Part shown: positions 18,735-27,679 of the stretch, one piece after another
Layout of the letters: each line of letters begins with the position of its first letter
Numbering within the stretch: the first letter of the stretch is position 1
Assembly: GCA_002835545.1 (NCBI GenBank)
Contig: PIZK01000016.1
Span: forward strand, 62,001-126,000
Direction of reading: 5' to 3'
DNA: 64,000 nt
Origin: Alteromonadales bacterium alter-6D02
GTDB taxonomy: Bacteria > Pseudomonadota > Gammaproteobacteria > Enterobacterales > Psychrobiaceae
Position numbers and translations under genes: made by a program
Notes under the pieces: generated by a model
Told to the model about the DNA's origin: nothing
Database searches by the model: none
What the model saw: only the letters and a program-made list of their open reading frames with translations

Positions 18735-19667
18735 TTAAGTAATGCTACAGTGACAAGTCGTTTCACGACGTTTTATTTTTTGATAAAGCTCTAAGTTATA
18801 GGGTACTTTAATACCAAGTTGCTCTGCCTTGCTAACAACATACCCATTAATACAATCAATTTCTGTGGGGCGCTGCTTTATAATATCTTGGTGCATTGAA
18901 GAGAAGTTGTTGGCAGTTTTATCAATAACAGCGTAAACCGTTGCTTTTATTTCTTCAAAACCAAGGTCTAGTCCTAAACATGTGGTGAGCAGTGCTATCT
19001 CTTGACATACATTTTCTATGATTTCTTCATGGCGAGTTGCAGCAAGATCGCCATTTCTACAATTTTCTAATGCGGTTAATGGATTGATTGCACAATTAAT
19101 TGCCAGCTTTAACCATAGGGCGCGTTCGATAGACTCGGTAAATTGAACTTCGGGGAGGGCGTTATTTAATAGCGTTGCGATATGCTGTGTATACTGGCTA
19201 TCTAGGCCATTAAAGTGGCCAATCATTGTCAAACCAATACCGGTGTGGCGAATGCTGTTCTCAGACTCTAATAGGGCTCCATGACTAGTAGTTGCTAGCA
19301 TAATATGATGCTCTTGGCTCAGCTTAAGTTGTTCAACCGGCCCCATGCCATTGTGCAATAAAAGTAATGGTGTCTCTTTGATACAGGGTATCAATGGTTC
19401 AAGTGCTGAAAGTACTTGGTATGCTTTGGTTGTTATGATAACTAAATCAAGAGATTCTGGTAATTGGGCGTTTAATGTATCAAAGGTTCTAGTCGATTCT
19501 TTCCCTCGATTGCAAACCAATTGACTATGATTTGGTTGCGTAGAGCCAGCTCTTCGTACAAAAGTGATTCGATGGCCCTGAGAGGCTAAATGGTGCGCCC
19601 ATAATAAACCTATAGCCCCTTGGCCAATAATTGCGATGTTTAATACTGACGGATATTGTTTTAGCAT
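18735..19667 (-). CDS. ketopantoate reductase family protein (2-dehydropantoate 2-reductase)
   Basis: NADPH-dependent reductase family of pantothenate synthesis. The 310 residues have the Rossmann motif IIGQGAIGLLWAHHL near residue 13, then ITTKAYQV and LLLHNGMGPVEQL. The ApbA C-terminal domain contains KLAINCAINPLTALENCRNGDL and the conserved SSMHQDIIKQRPTEIDCINGYVV near residue 262. These are all standard PanE signatures, including the catalytic Lys in LKLAINC. It follows the vanZ-like gene by one base on the same strand, so the two are co-transcribed. Paralogs of PanE act on other 2-keto acids, so the gene symbol is withheld. Confidence 0.88.
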   Translation of the reverse strand: MLKQYPSVLNIAIIGQGAIGLLWAHHLASQGHRITFVRRAGSTQPNHSQLVCNRGKESTRTFDTLNAQLPESLDLVIITTKAYQVLSALEPLIPCIKETPLLLLHNGMGPVEQLKLSQEHHIMLATTSHGALLESENSIRHTGIGLTMIGHFNGLDSQYTQHIATLLNNALPEVQFTESIERALWLKLAINCAINPLTALENCRNGDLAATRHEEIIENVCQEIALLTTCLGLDLGFEEIKATVYAVIDKTANNFSSMHQDIIKQRPTEIDCINGYVVSKAEQLGIKVPYNLELYQKIKRRETTCHCSIT

Positions 19668-19668
19668 C

Positions 19669-20037
19669 TTAATCGAGCTTTTTTTGGACCCAAGGGATCA
19701 ATGCAATTAAGTGAAACAAGAGAACACCTGCAGCATCGGCGGCAACATCTGCAAGGCTTGCAGAACGATAAGGAATAAAATGTTGGATGATCTCAACGAG
19801 TGCCCCGTAGCCTATTAACAACGTAATTTGACTGAAGCGGCTAAACTTTCTTGATTTATATAGCAAGGCGCTTAAGACAAAAAAAGCTATCGCGTGACCA
19901 TATTTATCGGTATGAGCAATGGTCTGAGGGATATTTTGTTGACTAAAAAATAAATAAGAAAATACGACCAATGCGCTAAATAAGGCCATACGGAACAGTG
20001 CTGAGTTTTGCCATAAAGATTGAATAAGTCGTTTCAC
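19669..20037 (-). CDS. VanZ-like family membrane protein
   Basis: Small inner-membrane protein of 122 residues with about four hydrophobic spans. Family features are TDKYGHAIAFFVLSALLYKSR near residue 43, then GYGALVEIIQHFIPYRSASLADVAADAAGV near residue 78, where EIIQHF and the D-x-x-A-D motif define the VanZ-like family. The predicted start is GTG. The molecular role of the family is unclear outside the teicoplanin-resistance context. It is first in an operon with the PanE-like gene. Confidence 0.8.
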   Translation of the reverse strand: MKRLIQSLWQNSALFRMALFSALVVFSYLFFSQQNIPQTIAHTDKYGHAIAFFVLSALLYKSRKFSRFSQITLLIGYGALVEIIQHFIPYRSASLADVAADAAGVLLFHLIALIPWVQKKLD

Positions 20038-20229
20038 TTGTTTCTTTGCCTAAAATAAATTGTTGTTAATAAACTGGTTAAACCTACAGCAGGGACTATG
20101 CTTTAGGAGTTATGCTTTATAAACCTGATGAGTTGTCGTCTCATCGTATATTTAAAGCCTTCGGATTAATTGTTAAGTCAGTCAAAACGATTAATAGTTC
20201 ATAATAACCGCTCACTTTAACATATTTTT

Positions 20230-20658
20230 ATGATACCTATCGATAATCAATACTTCTTTATTAGTGCTAAAGAGAATGTCCTGACTGTCAGAATGATGCA
20301 AGGTTGGGACTTAACAATAACCAAACAATTTTGCCAAGCACTTGATACATTGGTTGGGGAATATTGTGCCAATAGCTGGGCCTTAATGGCTGATTTATCT
20401 CACTGGTGTCTGACGAGTGAAGATGCTTATATGCATTTCGCACAGTCCCATAAAGGCTGTATCAGGCAGGGGTTACGTTACCAAGTGGTTATTTTACCTA
20501 GAAGCTCACTTAAGCGGTGGCGAATAAAATCCTTTATTAAAGATGACTATTTAGTTAAAAGCTATTTAGCAGATAATGAACAAGAAGCGTTTAACTGGCT
20601 AGCAGGGCAAGGTTTTAATGTAAGGGCTGTGCAGCCACCTTTACTATTGAAATCTTAA
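20230..20658 (+). CDS. hypothetical protein, STAS/SpoIIAA-like
   Basis: The 142 residues have alternating strands and helices: an N-terminal strand pair (FFISAKENVLTVRMMQGW), a helix, WALMADLSHWCL near residue 57, VVILPRSSLKRWRIKSF near residue 86, and a terminal helix EQEAFNWLAGQGF. The order resembles the SpoIIAA-like/STAS fold of small cytosolic proteins. This is a fold-level guess, and the function is unknown. The gene is preceded by a 190-bp AT-rich gap and followed by yajQ after 70 bases. Confidence 0.6.
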   Translation: MIPIDNQYFFISAKENVLTVRMMQGWDLTITKQFCQALDTLVGEYCANSWALMADLSHWCLTSEDAYMHFAQSHKGCIRQGLRYQVVILPRSSLKRWRIKSFIKDDYLVKSYLADNEQEAFNWLAGQGFNVRAVQPPLLLKS

Positions 20659-20729
20659 TTGTGCAAAGTGCATAGAAAAGCCATTAAAAAAGCGCTACTA
20701 TTCAGCAAAAATTTTTATTGGATTATAAT

Positions 20730-21215
20730 ATGCCTTCATTTGATGTAGTTTCAGAAATTGAAATCACTGAAGTTCGTAATGCTGTTGAAAATTCAACACG
20801 TGAACTTGCAACCCGCTTTGACTTTCGTGGCAAAGACGCTAGTTTTTCATTAAGTGGTGAAGTGGTGACACTAAAAGCCGAAGACGACTTTCAAATTAAC
20901 CAAATGCTTGATATTTTGCGTTCAAACTTAGTGCGTCGTAATGTAGACACTAAGGCAATGGAACCAGATGAGAAGCCGCTGCATACCGGAAAAACTTTCT
21001 CACTTAACGTTAAGTTTAAACAAGGTATTGATGCGCTCGTTGCCAAGTCATTAGTGAAAAAAATAAAATCAAGTAAACTCAAAGTTCAAACCGCAATTCA
21101 AGGTGAAAAGTTGCGTATTACTGGTAAGAAACGTGATGAGTTACAAGCGACCATGGCACTGATTAGAGAAGCTGAGTTGGATCAGCCTTTTCAGTTCGAA
21201 AACTTTAGAGATTAA
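20730..21215 (+). CDS. yajQ: YajQ family nucleotide-binding protein
   Basis: Small cytosolic protein of 161 residues from ATG 20730 ([19 protein letters not shown]); a TTG 12 nt upstream is unlikely. The family is highly conserved: [19 protein letters not shown], then [27 protein letters not shown] and [18 protein letters not shown], ending in [12 protein letters not shown]. YajQ homologues bind nucleotides including cyclic di-GMP in Xanthomonas and have been linked to transcription control; the role here is not evident from context. Monocistronic appearance. Confidence 0.94.
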   Translation: MPSFDVVSEIEITEVRNAVENSTRELATRFDFRGKDASFSLSGEVVTLKAEDDFQINQMLDILRSNLVRRNVDTKAMEPDEKPLHTGKTFSLNVKFKQGIDALVAKSLVKKIKSSKLKVQTAIQGEKLRITGKKRDELQATMALIREAELDQPFQFENFRD

Positions 21216-21295
21216 CTCGCTAGCTCTTTATGTTATAACGATTTGTTGAGTTTTTGTTAGTTTACCAGCAGCTACTACTAGTTTTTAGGGATTAA

Positions 21296-22543
21296 ATGTC
21301 TAGTTTATCAATCAAAGAAGCGATTCTAAATCGTCGCATGCTTATCTGTATCTTTACCGGCTTTAGTTCTGGTTTGCCATTGTTCATTTTGTATCAAATG
21401 GTGCCGGGATGGCTACGTTCTGAGGGGGTGAGTCTCAAAGAAATTGGTTTGTTTTCTTTGATTGGTATTCCTTATGTGTGGAAATTTATTTGGTCACCGG
21501 CCATTGACCGTTACCGGTTTCCATTTTTAGGGCGGCGTCGAGGCTGGATGCTGGTGACGCAAATTACCTTGTTAGCCTCAGTTGCTGCTTTTAGTATTGT
21601 TGATCCTGAGCGATCCATTTGGACCGTTGCTTATTTGGCCGCTGCTGTAGCTTTCTTTAGTGCAAGTCAAGATATTGTACTTGATGCTTATCGTCGAGAG
21701 TTGTTGCCCGAACAAGAATTGGGGTTAGGAAATTCCATTCATGTTCAAGCTTATCGTTTCGCAGGATTAGTTCCAGGTTCATTAGCGTTTATTCTTGCTG
21801 ATCACATGCCTTGGAGTTCGGTATTTATCATTGTCGCTGCCTTCATGCTGGTGGGTATTGGGTTAACCTTATCTATAGATGAAATTAAGTGTCAGGCACC
21901 TACACCTAAAACGCTGCGTGAAGCGGTTGTACTTCCTTTCCGTGACTTTATTGATCGTCGAGGAATACGCTCTGCGTTAGCGACGCTTGTTTTCCTGTTT
22001 TTATATAAACTAGGTGACAACATGGCAACTGCATTACAGACGCCATTCTTCATTGACTTAGGTTTTACTAATACCGAAATTGGTGTCGTTGCGAAAACAG
22101 CGTCGTTAATTGCGATGATGGTTGGTTTAGCGGTCGGTGGGATTGTAATGCTCAAAGTGAGTATAAATCGCGCTTTATGGTTGTTTGGCGTTGTCCAAAT
22201 AGTGAGTATCTTAGGTTTTGCTGCTTTGTCAGAAATAGGTAACAATGTCTATGCGTTAGCTTTTGCAATGGGGTTTGAGTATTTAGGCGTAGGGCTTGGT
22301 ACGGCAGCATTTACTGCGTTTATAGCCAAAGAAACTAACCCTGCTTTTGCCGCGACACAGTTTGCATTATTTACTGCATTGATTGCTTTGCCTCGTACGT
22401 TTGCCAATGCAACAACGGGCTTTATTGTCGAGCAAATTGGTTGGACAAACTTCTATTTTCTTTGTGTAGCACTGGCAGTCCCTGGGATGCTAATGTTATT
22501 TAAAGTGGCGCCATGGAACGATAGGGAAGAAGCTAAGGCCTAA
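21296..22543 (+). CDS. ampG: AmpG family muropeptide MFS permease
   Basis: Inner-membrane permease that imports GlcNAc-anhydroMurNAc peptides during cell-wall recycling. The 415 residues have about 12 spans and the family's most conserved region FTGFSSGLPLFILYQMVPGWLR (two parts around residue 20), then GLFSLIGIPYVWKFIWSPAIDRYRFP and LGRRRGWM near residue 75. ATG 21296 has AGGGA upstream. The yajG-like gene lies close by, as ampG and yajG do in enterobacteria. AmpG activity feeds AmpC-type beta-lactamase induction in other bacteria; no ampC/ampR is in this window. Confidence 0.93.
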   Translation: MSSLSIKEAILNRRMLICIFTGFSSGLPLFILYQMVPGWLRSEGVSLKEIGLFSLIGIPYVWKFIWSPAIDRYRFPFLGRRRGWMLVTQITLLASVAAFSIVDPERSIWTVAYLAAAVAFFSASQDIVLDAYRRELLPEQELGLGNSIHVQAYRFAGLVPGSLAFILADHMPWSSVFIIVAAFMLVGIGLTLSIDEIKCQAPTPKTLREAVVLPFRDFIDRRGIRSALATLVFLFLYKLGDNMATALQTPFFIDLGFTNTEIGVVAKTASLIAMMVGLAVGGIVMLKVSINRALWLFGVVQIVSILGFAALSEIGNNVYALAFAMGFEYLGVGLGTAAFTAFIAKETNPAFAATQFALFTALIALPRTFANATTGFIVEQIGWTNFYFLCVALAVPGMLMLFKVAPWNDREEAKA

Positions 22544-22856
22544 TCCCAACACAAAACATTGGGCCGTCACCGAGTTGTTCGTTGAGGAAACGACAGCACT
22601 CTTTAACTTGCATGATAAAGACTTTATCATGCAAAAAACGTTGCTCTGTTTCTGATTGGACGAGATAAAACAGGTGCCAAAACACTTGCTCGGTTTTGCT
22701 TTGCTCACTGCAAGTTATTTGGATGCGATTCCATTCTTCTAAAATATCCCAAGTAAATAACTTCACTTCAGAAAATGGAATGGCGCTCTCAAGTAAGCTT
22801 TCTACAAAGAACACCAACTGCGTCGATTTTTGTTCAATAAAGGCTTGGGGTGTCAC
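22533..22856 (-). CDS. hypothetical protein
   Basis: Not recognised. The protein is 107 residues from a GTG start with TAGGT about ten bases upstream. It looks like a compact helical protein: TPQAFIEQKSTQLVFFVESLLE, WDILEEWNRIQITC, then FWHLFYLVQSE and FIMQVKECCRFLNEQLGDG. Two adjacent Cys occur near the end. There is no signal peptide or membrane span. The last 11 bases overlap the 3' end of ampG on the other strand. It is co-oriented with the cyclophilin, yajG-like and rlmG genes, which lie upstream on its strand. Confidence 0.65.
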   Translation of the reverse strand: MTPQAFIEQKSTQLVFFVESLLESAIPFSEVKLFTWDILEEWNRIQITCSEQSKTEQVFWHLFYLVQSETEQRFLHDKVFIMQVKECCRFLNEQLGDGPMFCVGIRP

Positions 22857-22921
22857 AACTCTATACCTATAACAAACCTAACGAAAGAAAGTCCAACTGA
22901 ACCTTCTTTCAGGTAAGTTGA

Positions 22922-23527
22922 CTACTCAGGTATTATGACAGCCTTGATAAGTAAAATTTTAGTTAGGGGAACATCTTGCCAGCCATTGGACGAATCCGCC
23001 CCTGTTGGCGTTGTCATAATTTTGGTTACAACATCCATCCCAGCTATAACCTCACCAAATACAGTATAGCCCCATCTGCTAGAGTTAGGGTTTAAATTAT
23101 CATTGCCTTCCGGTTTTACATTAATATAAAACTGTCTCGAAGCCGAATGTGGGTCACTCTCTCTAGCCATCGCTATCGTACCATAATCATTTGTTAATCC
23201 GTTCCCAGACTCGTTGACTATGGTGTTTTTATCGCTTTTTGACTTGCCGTCAGGTGTTACACCACCACCTTGAATGACAAAGTTATTAATCACTCGGTGG
23301 AAGATTGTATTGTCATATTCTTTGTTCTTAGCAAGCCATAAAAAGTTATTAGCCGTGATTGGTGCACGACGGCGGTCTAATTCGATAGTTATCTCGCCGT
23401 AACTGGTAATTAACTTAACTTGAGGGTAAGAGTTTCCATATTGGATATCCGCCCCATTATACTGCTGTTCTTTCGCTTCTAAGAGCCCTGTGATTAGCAA
23501 TAGTGCTATAAGTAAATATTTTTTCAT
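22922..23527 (-). CDS. periplasmic peptidyl-prolyl cis-trans isomerase, cyclophilin type
   Basis: Catalyses proline isomerisation during folding of exported proteins. The 201 residues begin with a signal peptide (MKKYLLIALLLITGLLEAKE). The cyclophilin core shows the bacterial short form: ITIELDRRRAPITANNFLWLAK, FHRVINNFVIQGGGV with the catalytic Arg/Phe region, IAMARESDPHSASRQFYIN, and YTVFGEVIAGMDVV. Length and exported location match PpiA-type enzymes. It is downstream of the yajG-like and rlmG genes on the same strand with a gap of only 10 bases. Confidence 0.92.
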   Translation of the reverse strand: MKKYLLIALLLITGLLEAKEQQYNGADIQYGNSYPQVKLITSYGEITIELDRRRAPITANNFLWLAKNKEYDNTIFHRVINNFVIQGGGVTPDGKSKSDKNTIVNESGNGLTNDYGTIAMARESDPHSASRQFYINVKPEGNDNLNPNSSRWGYTVFGEVIAGMDVVTKIMTTPTGADSSNGWQDVPLTKILLIKAVIIPE

Positions 23528-23537
23528 TAATGACTCA

Positions 23538-24095
23538 CTACAAGGTTAAATATTGTTGGATTTGTTCATCGTTAGCAATATCGTCCAACAACTTACCAAG
23601 TAGTTGATTGAATTCAGATTCTAAAACAGCAATATCGGCTTGTAAGGGACCGTGGGTAGCAGCCTTCGTGTTGAAGGTTTTCGTTAAAGTTTTGTTAGCA
23701 GCATTAACCTCTATTTTGAGTTTTATTTTGGTTTGGGTTTCAAACTTAAAATTAGTTTGGTCCAATTTAACTAACATTTGTTCGATTGATACTTTAACGC
23801 TGTGGTTATCTGTTGCAGATTGACTGAAACCTTGATGGAATAGAGCTTTCTCTAAAGAGGATGCTATCAGCGAATCACTGGGTTTATTCGCGCTTAACAA
23901 TTGTTGCTTTTCATCGCCATTGTTTATTTGTAATACATGTCGATAAGAGCGACTATCGACAACGGATAAGTTGTATCCACCTTGATAAGCTTGACGCTCT
24001 GTGGTGACTAGTTGATCCGGTGACACGATAAAACTATTGGGTGTTTGAGAGCACGCAGAGAGTAATAGCGTGGTTAATATTAAAATGAACCGCAT
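23538..24095 (-). CDS. YajG-family lipoprotein
   Basis: The predicted outer-membrane lipoprotein is 185 residues. The start at 24095 (MRFILILTTLLLSACSQ) has AAGGA seven bases upstream; a nearer ATG six bases earlier leaves no room for the site. The lipobox is LSAC, with Cys near residue 16. The mature part (SFIVSPDQLVTTERQAYQGG..., then SLEKALFHQGF) resembles the YajG family. In E. coli yajG is next to ampG, and here ampG is 1 kb away. The function of the family is unknown. Confidence 0.78.
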   Translation of the reverse strand: MRFILILTTLLLSACSQTPNSFIVSPDQLVTTERQAYQGGYNLSVVDSRSYRHVLQINNGDEKQQLLSANKPSDSLIASSLEKALFHQGFSQSATDNHSVKVSIEQMLVKLDQTNFKFETQTKIKLKIEVNAANKTLTKTFNTKAATHGPLQADIAVLESEFNQLLGKLLDDIANDEQIQQYLTL

Positions 24096-24106
24096 AAACA
24101 TTCCTT

Positions 24107-25243
24107 TTATTTTGTTGCTTCTAAAATAACGAACTTGTTGTTGGCTGCAACTGTTATGCAATTGCCAAATAGTCGTTGTAATTTAATATGGTAGCCTAAG
24201 TGACGATTGCCAACAATGCGTAATTTCCCGCCGCGTTTTAACGTACGATAAGCATCATTAAACATTTGCCATGCGATATGGTCTGTTACCGTCTTTAATT
24301 GGTGGAAAGGTGGGTTACATACGATTAAGTCGGCTTGGTCATAGTCATAACCACTTAAGCAATCATTCCAATCAAACTCTACTTCACTTTGTGGGATATT
24401 CTGTTCACAGTTTAGCTTGGCACTGGCGATTGCCATGGCTGACTCATCGGTGAAACGTACTGTAGCTAATGGGTTTTTGGCTGCCACTGCTAAACCAAGG
24501 ACACCATTACCGCAGCCTAAGTCGATGACAAAAACATCTCCAAGTTGCTCGGGGATATTTTCAAGCATCAAGCGAGCACCGATATCAAGTTGATTGTTGG
24601 CAAACACTCCTGCGTAATTATGAATAGTAAAGTCATACTCCGCTAATGGCCATTGCACGACTTTTGGCTCAGCTGCTTGTAAGGTTTTTTCTTTCTGGCT
24701 AAAGATTAAACGTGATTTCTTTTTGGCTAATGAAGTCGTTGTAGTACCGATGTGATGTTCAAATAAGCTTAATGTTGAACTGTGAATATCTTTAGCTTTG
24801 GCGGTACTAATGATTAGAGTATCTTGATCGGCGATACTAGCGATTTGCTGTAATTGATGTTTTAGCATCGCATTACTTTTCGGTAGCTTCAATAAAATCA
24901 CATCAGGAGCGTCACTAAGTGCATCTAGACTATCTAGAAAAGTAATCTGTGACGTTAGCTGATTGTCTTCAAGATTGGTTTTACATGCTTGATGACTAAT
25001 GAAAGAATCAGATTGCCAAAATAACTTATGGTGACTTAACCCACAGGCTAGGGTACCAAAGGTATCGTTGATAATTAGGATCGTTTTAGGATCCTGGCTC
25101 GTGCTTGATTGTTCAATGTGCTGTTTGAAATACTCCAACAAATATTGATCACTACTGTCCCAAGCTTGAAGGTTTTTATCATTCGACTTAGGGTAGCGAT
25201 TAAGCAGTAGCTCTAAATCGTTAATTTTAAATAAGATATTCAT
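24107..25243 (-). CDS. rlmG: 23S rRNA (guanine-1835 N2) methyltransferase
   Basis: S-adenosylmethionine-dependent methyltransferase modifying G1835 of 23S rRNA. The 378-residue length equals that of E. coli RlmG. An N-terminal degenerate methyltransferase-like domain contains ILIINDTFGTLACGLSHHK and KAKDIHSSTLSLFEHHIG. The catalytic C-terminal domain has VIDLGCGNGVLGLAVA near residue 245 and the N6/N2 methyltransferase motif NPPFH near residue 305. These details favour RlmG over the related RsmC. The ATG at 25241-25243 gives MNILFKINDLELLLNRYP; a GTG 12 nt upstream is less likely. Confidence 0.9.
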   Translation of the reverse strand: MNILFKINDLELLLNRYPKSNDKNLQAWDSSDQYLLEYFKQHIEQSSTSQDPKTILIINDTFGTLACGLSHHKLFWQSDSFISHQACKTNLEDNQLTSQITFLDSLDALSDAPDVILLKLPKSNAMLKHQLQQIASIADQDTLIISTAKAKDIHSSTLSLFEHHIGTTTTSLAKKKSRLIFSQKEKTLQAAEPKVVQWPLAEYDFTIHNYAGVFANNQLDIGARLMLENIPEQLGDVFVIDLGCGNGVLGLAVAAKNPLATVRFTDESAMAIASAKLNCEQNIPQSEVEFDWNDCLSGYDYDQADLIVCNPPFHQLKTVTDHIAWQMFNDAYRTLKRGGKLRIVGNRHLGYHIKLQRLFGNCITVAANNKFVILEATK

Positions 25244-25477
25244 AATTGTGCACATTTTTAAAAAATAGTCGGCTATTGTCTCAAATTAACGCAGTGGCTT
25301 CAGTATTTTTTTTTATTATCTCTACCCCAATTTCATCGCGATTGATTAGTTTTCTCATTAGCTGTAATGGATTAACTAATTGCACTAAAAACAGTAAATA
25401 GTTTGAACATTAGCTATTTATTGATTAATCTTAAGCTTAAATCTTGAATATTTTAGCGTTTGATTGGGACCGTCGAT

Positions 25478-27610
25478 ATGATAAAGGGAATTTCTCCGAA
25501 GCTTCATGCTGTAAAACTACCTCTATGTGTCGCAATTTCTGTTGCATTAGCATCACCATCGGCCTACTCAGTAGAGAAGGCACAGTCTTTAGTGAAATCA
25601 ATTTCGTTAATCAAACGTGTCGTCGAAGTTGAAGATGAAAAAGATCAAGCTGAAAATCACCCCGTAGAAATATCAACTAAAACCCAACAGTTCCATTTAG
25701 ATATCGCCCGCCAACTTAATCGTTATCCTGGAATTTTTGCTGTAAATATTATTCCTAATGGTCAAACACCACTGATAACAAATAATAGTAGTGGTTTACA
25801 ACATGCGGTATCGACTTTAACCGATGATCTTAATTTAGCGCCTGTATCCTATATTGATCGTAGCTTGTACAGCCTTTCGCCCTTAATTAGCCATAAAATG
25901 GGCCGAGACGGCTCGCCTAAAATAACCAATACCCCAACTGGGTTGGTTGGTAGTCTCACTACAGAGACAGGTATGGTCCCAAGCGAAGGGCCACGAATGT
26001 CAATCGATGTTGAGGCTGGCGATGATGCACACGCTGGTTTCACTTTTGATTATGGTCACCGAAAAGATCGCTGGGGACATTTATTCCAATATTCTGCTCA
26101 ACAAGGCGATAGCTATCGCAGTAATCGCTTAGGGCAACAAGGTGGTTTTAAGTCAAATGATTTATTGCTTAAAATTATTGAGCAAGGGTCAAATATTGGT
26201 GCTAAAAATCAACAGTTAACGCAGTTTTCTTTATTGTATCGAGATTATGATAATGATGAGAGCCGTTATGGAATTTCATACCAAGATAGTCTTGAACGCC
26301 CAGAACTTCGTTACAGTGCCACCGCAGGTGACAATGAGAAGACTGACCAACTCAGTTTACGTATCAACCACCAAATAGTCCTTGCAACCAGCGAAATTGT
26401 CATGACAGATTTGTATTATGACAGTGGTAATTCAAGCTATTATCAGACGTCCGCTGTTTCTGGAGTGTTGGGCGACAGTGCCATTGATTTATTAAGTGGC
26501 TTTGAACGTAATCCGTTGGGTACATTGAATGTGACAAAGCAGTCCTTTGACCGCAGTTATTCAAGTGGTGGCATACAAGTTCGAGTGTCGCAACAAATTG
26601 GTTTACATAATCTACAGCTCGGTGTCAGATACCACAACGAAAGCGTTGATGATAAAAGTTATAATGATGCTTTTTTGTTTAATCAAGATTTATCGCTGAG
26701 TTTATTGCAAAGTAATCAGGAGGCGGATTGGGCAGAGCAAAGTGTCAATGCTCGGACTGTATTTATAAGCGATGAGTGGACGCAAGGCCCATTAACACTG
26801 GCTGGTGGATACAAATACGAAAAAATTGAAATAGAAAAGGAATTTCCTCGTTCATTCTTTGAAAGTGAAAGTACGCACACTTTAGGTAATGTCGGTTTAA
26901 ACTATAAATTTTCATCGTCATTAGACTTCTTTATCACAGCTCATCAAGGGCTGTTGCCTAGTAATAACTTATTAGCGCCAGAAGCGGCTCAAACAAGTGA
27001 TATTTACCGAGCGGGTATAGATCATCGCTATGATAACTCTCAATTTACCTTCACCGTATTTAAAAATGAATTTTATAATGTATTTGCTCGATGCTTTACG
27101 ATTGAAAATTGCAAAGAAATGACTGACGATCGTTTTGACATTGAAATCAGTGGAGCTGAAATGGTCGCAGCGCATACCTTTGAGTTAGACAACATGTCAA
27201 TCCCACTGACTGCCGTCTATACGTACCGCGATCATAACTATGGCGATGAACTTGATGTTACTAATATCGAACATGTTGCTTTACCTGGTGATGAGCTTGC
27301 TTATATTCCACAACATCAGCTCTATCTTGAGTTAGGAGCTAAGTTTAATCGATGGGATCTGATGTTAAAGGCGACACACCGTTCTGAACAACGATTGGAA
27401 CCTGGATTAACATCACTGACAAATGTTAATAAAATCGATGCCGTTACTTTAGTCGACCTAACCGCGAATGTAGCTTTTGATAGGCAACAAAAAGTATTTT
27501 TAACCGTGAACAACCTGACCGATCAGGAATATGTTGAATCTGCATATCATGCCGGGCGCTTGATGGGGCGGGGTAGCTCTATCTTGTTAGGTTATCGTTA
27601 TACGTTTTAA
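25478..27610 (+). CDS. orphan TonB-dependent receptor-like outer-membrane protein
   Basis: The protein is 710 residues from ATG 25478 (GGGA nine bases upstream). The signal peptide is MIKGISPKLHAVKLPLCVAI..SPSAYS. The plug domain is hard to read: LNRYPGIFAVNIIPNGQTPL and GLVGSLTTETG (about 70-165) stand where plug motifs should be. The barrel from about 180 alternates beta-strand segments and ends in the canonical DQEYVESAYHAGRLMGRGSS followed by LLGYRYTF with terminal Phe, a BAM signal. No TonB box is obvious. No Fur-like site or partner genes are visible, so the ligand cannot be guessed. Confidence 0.82.
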   Translation: MIKGISPKLHAVKLPLCVAISVALASPSAYSVEKAQSLVKSISLIKRVVEVEDEKDQAENHPVEISTKTQQFHLDIARQLNRYPGIFAVNIIPNGQTPLITNNSSGLQHAVSTLTDDLNLAPVSYIDRSLYSLSPLISHKMGRDGSPKITNTPTGLVGSLTTETGMVPSEGPRMSIDVEAGDDAHAGFTFDYGHRKDRWGHLFQYSAQQGDSYRSNRLGQQGGFKSNDLLLKIIEQGSNIGAKNQQLTQFSLLYRDYDNDESRYGISYQDSLERPELRYSATAGDNEKTDQLSLRINHQIVLATSEIVMTDLYYDSGNSSYYQTSAVSGVLGDSAIDLLSGFERNPLGTLNVTKQSFDRSYSSGGIQVRVSQQIGLHNLQLGVRYHNESVDDKSYNDAFLFNQDLSLSLLQSNQEADWAEQSVNARTVFISDEWTQGPLTLAGGYKYEKIEIEKEFPRSFFESESTHTLGNVGLNYKFSSSLDFFITAHQGLLPSNNLLAPEAAQTSDIYRAGIDHRYDNSQFTFTVFKNEFYNVFARCFTIENCKEMTDDRFDIEISGAEMVAAHTFELDNMSIPLTAVYTYRDHNYGDELDVTNIEHVALPGDELAYIPQHQLYLELGAKFNRWDLMLKATHRSEQRLEPGLTSLTNVNKIDAVTLVDLTANVAFDRQQKVFLTVNNLTDQEYVESAYHAGRLMGRGSSILLGYRYTF

Positions 27611-27646
27611 TCTAATTTAACTGTTTTAGATAATTTAGAAGGCCGT

Positions 27647-27679
27647 CGATAGTATAAATACTCTATATTTATACCATCG
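27647..27679 (+). terminator. possible terminator after orphan receptor
   Basis: CGATAGTATAAATA, a five-base loop, and TATTTATACCATCG form a 14-bp stem with one mismatch, 37 bases after the receptor stop. The following T tract is poor, so termination strength is uncertain. Confidence 0.4.
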
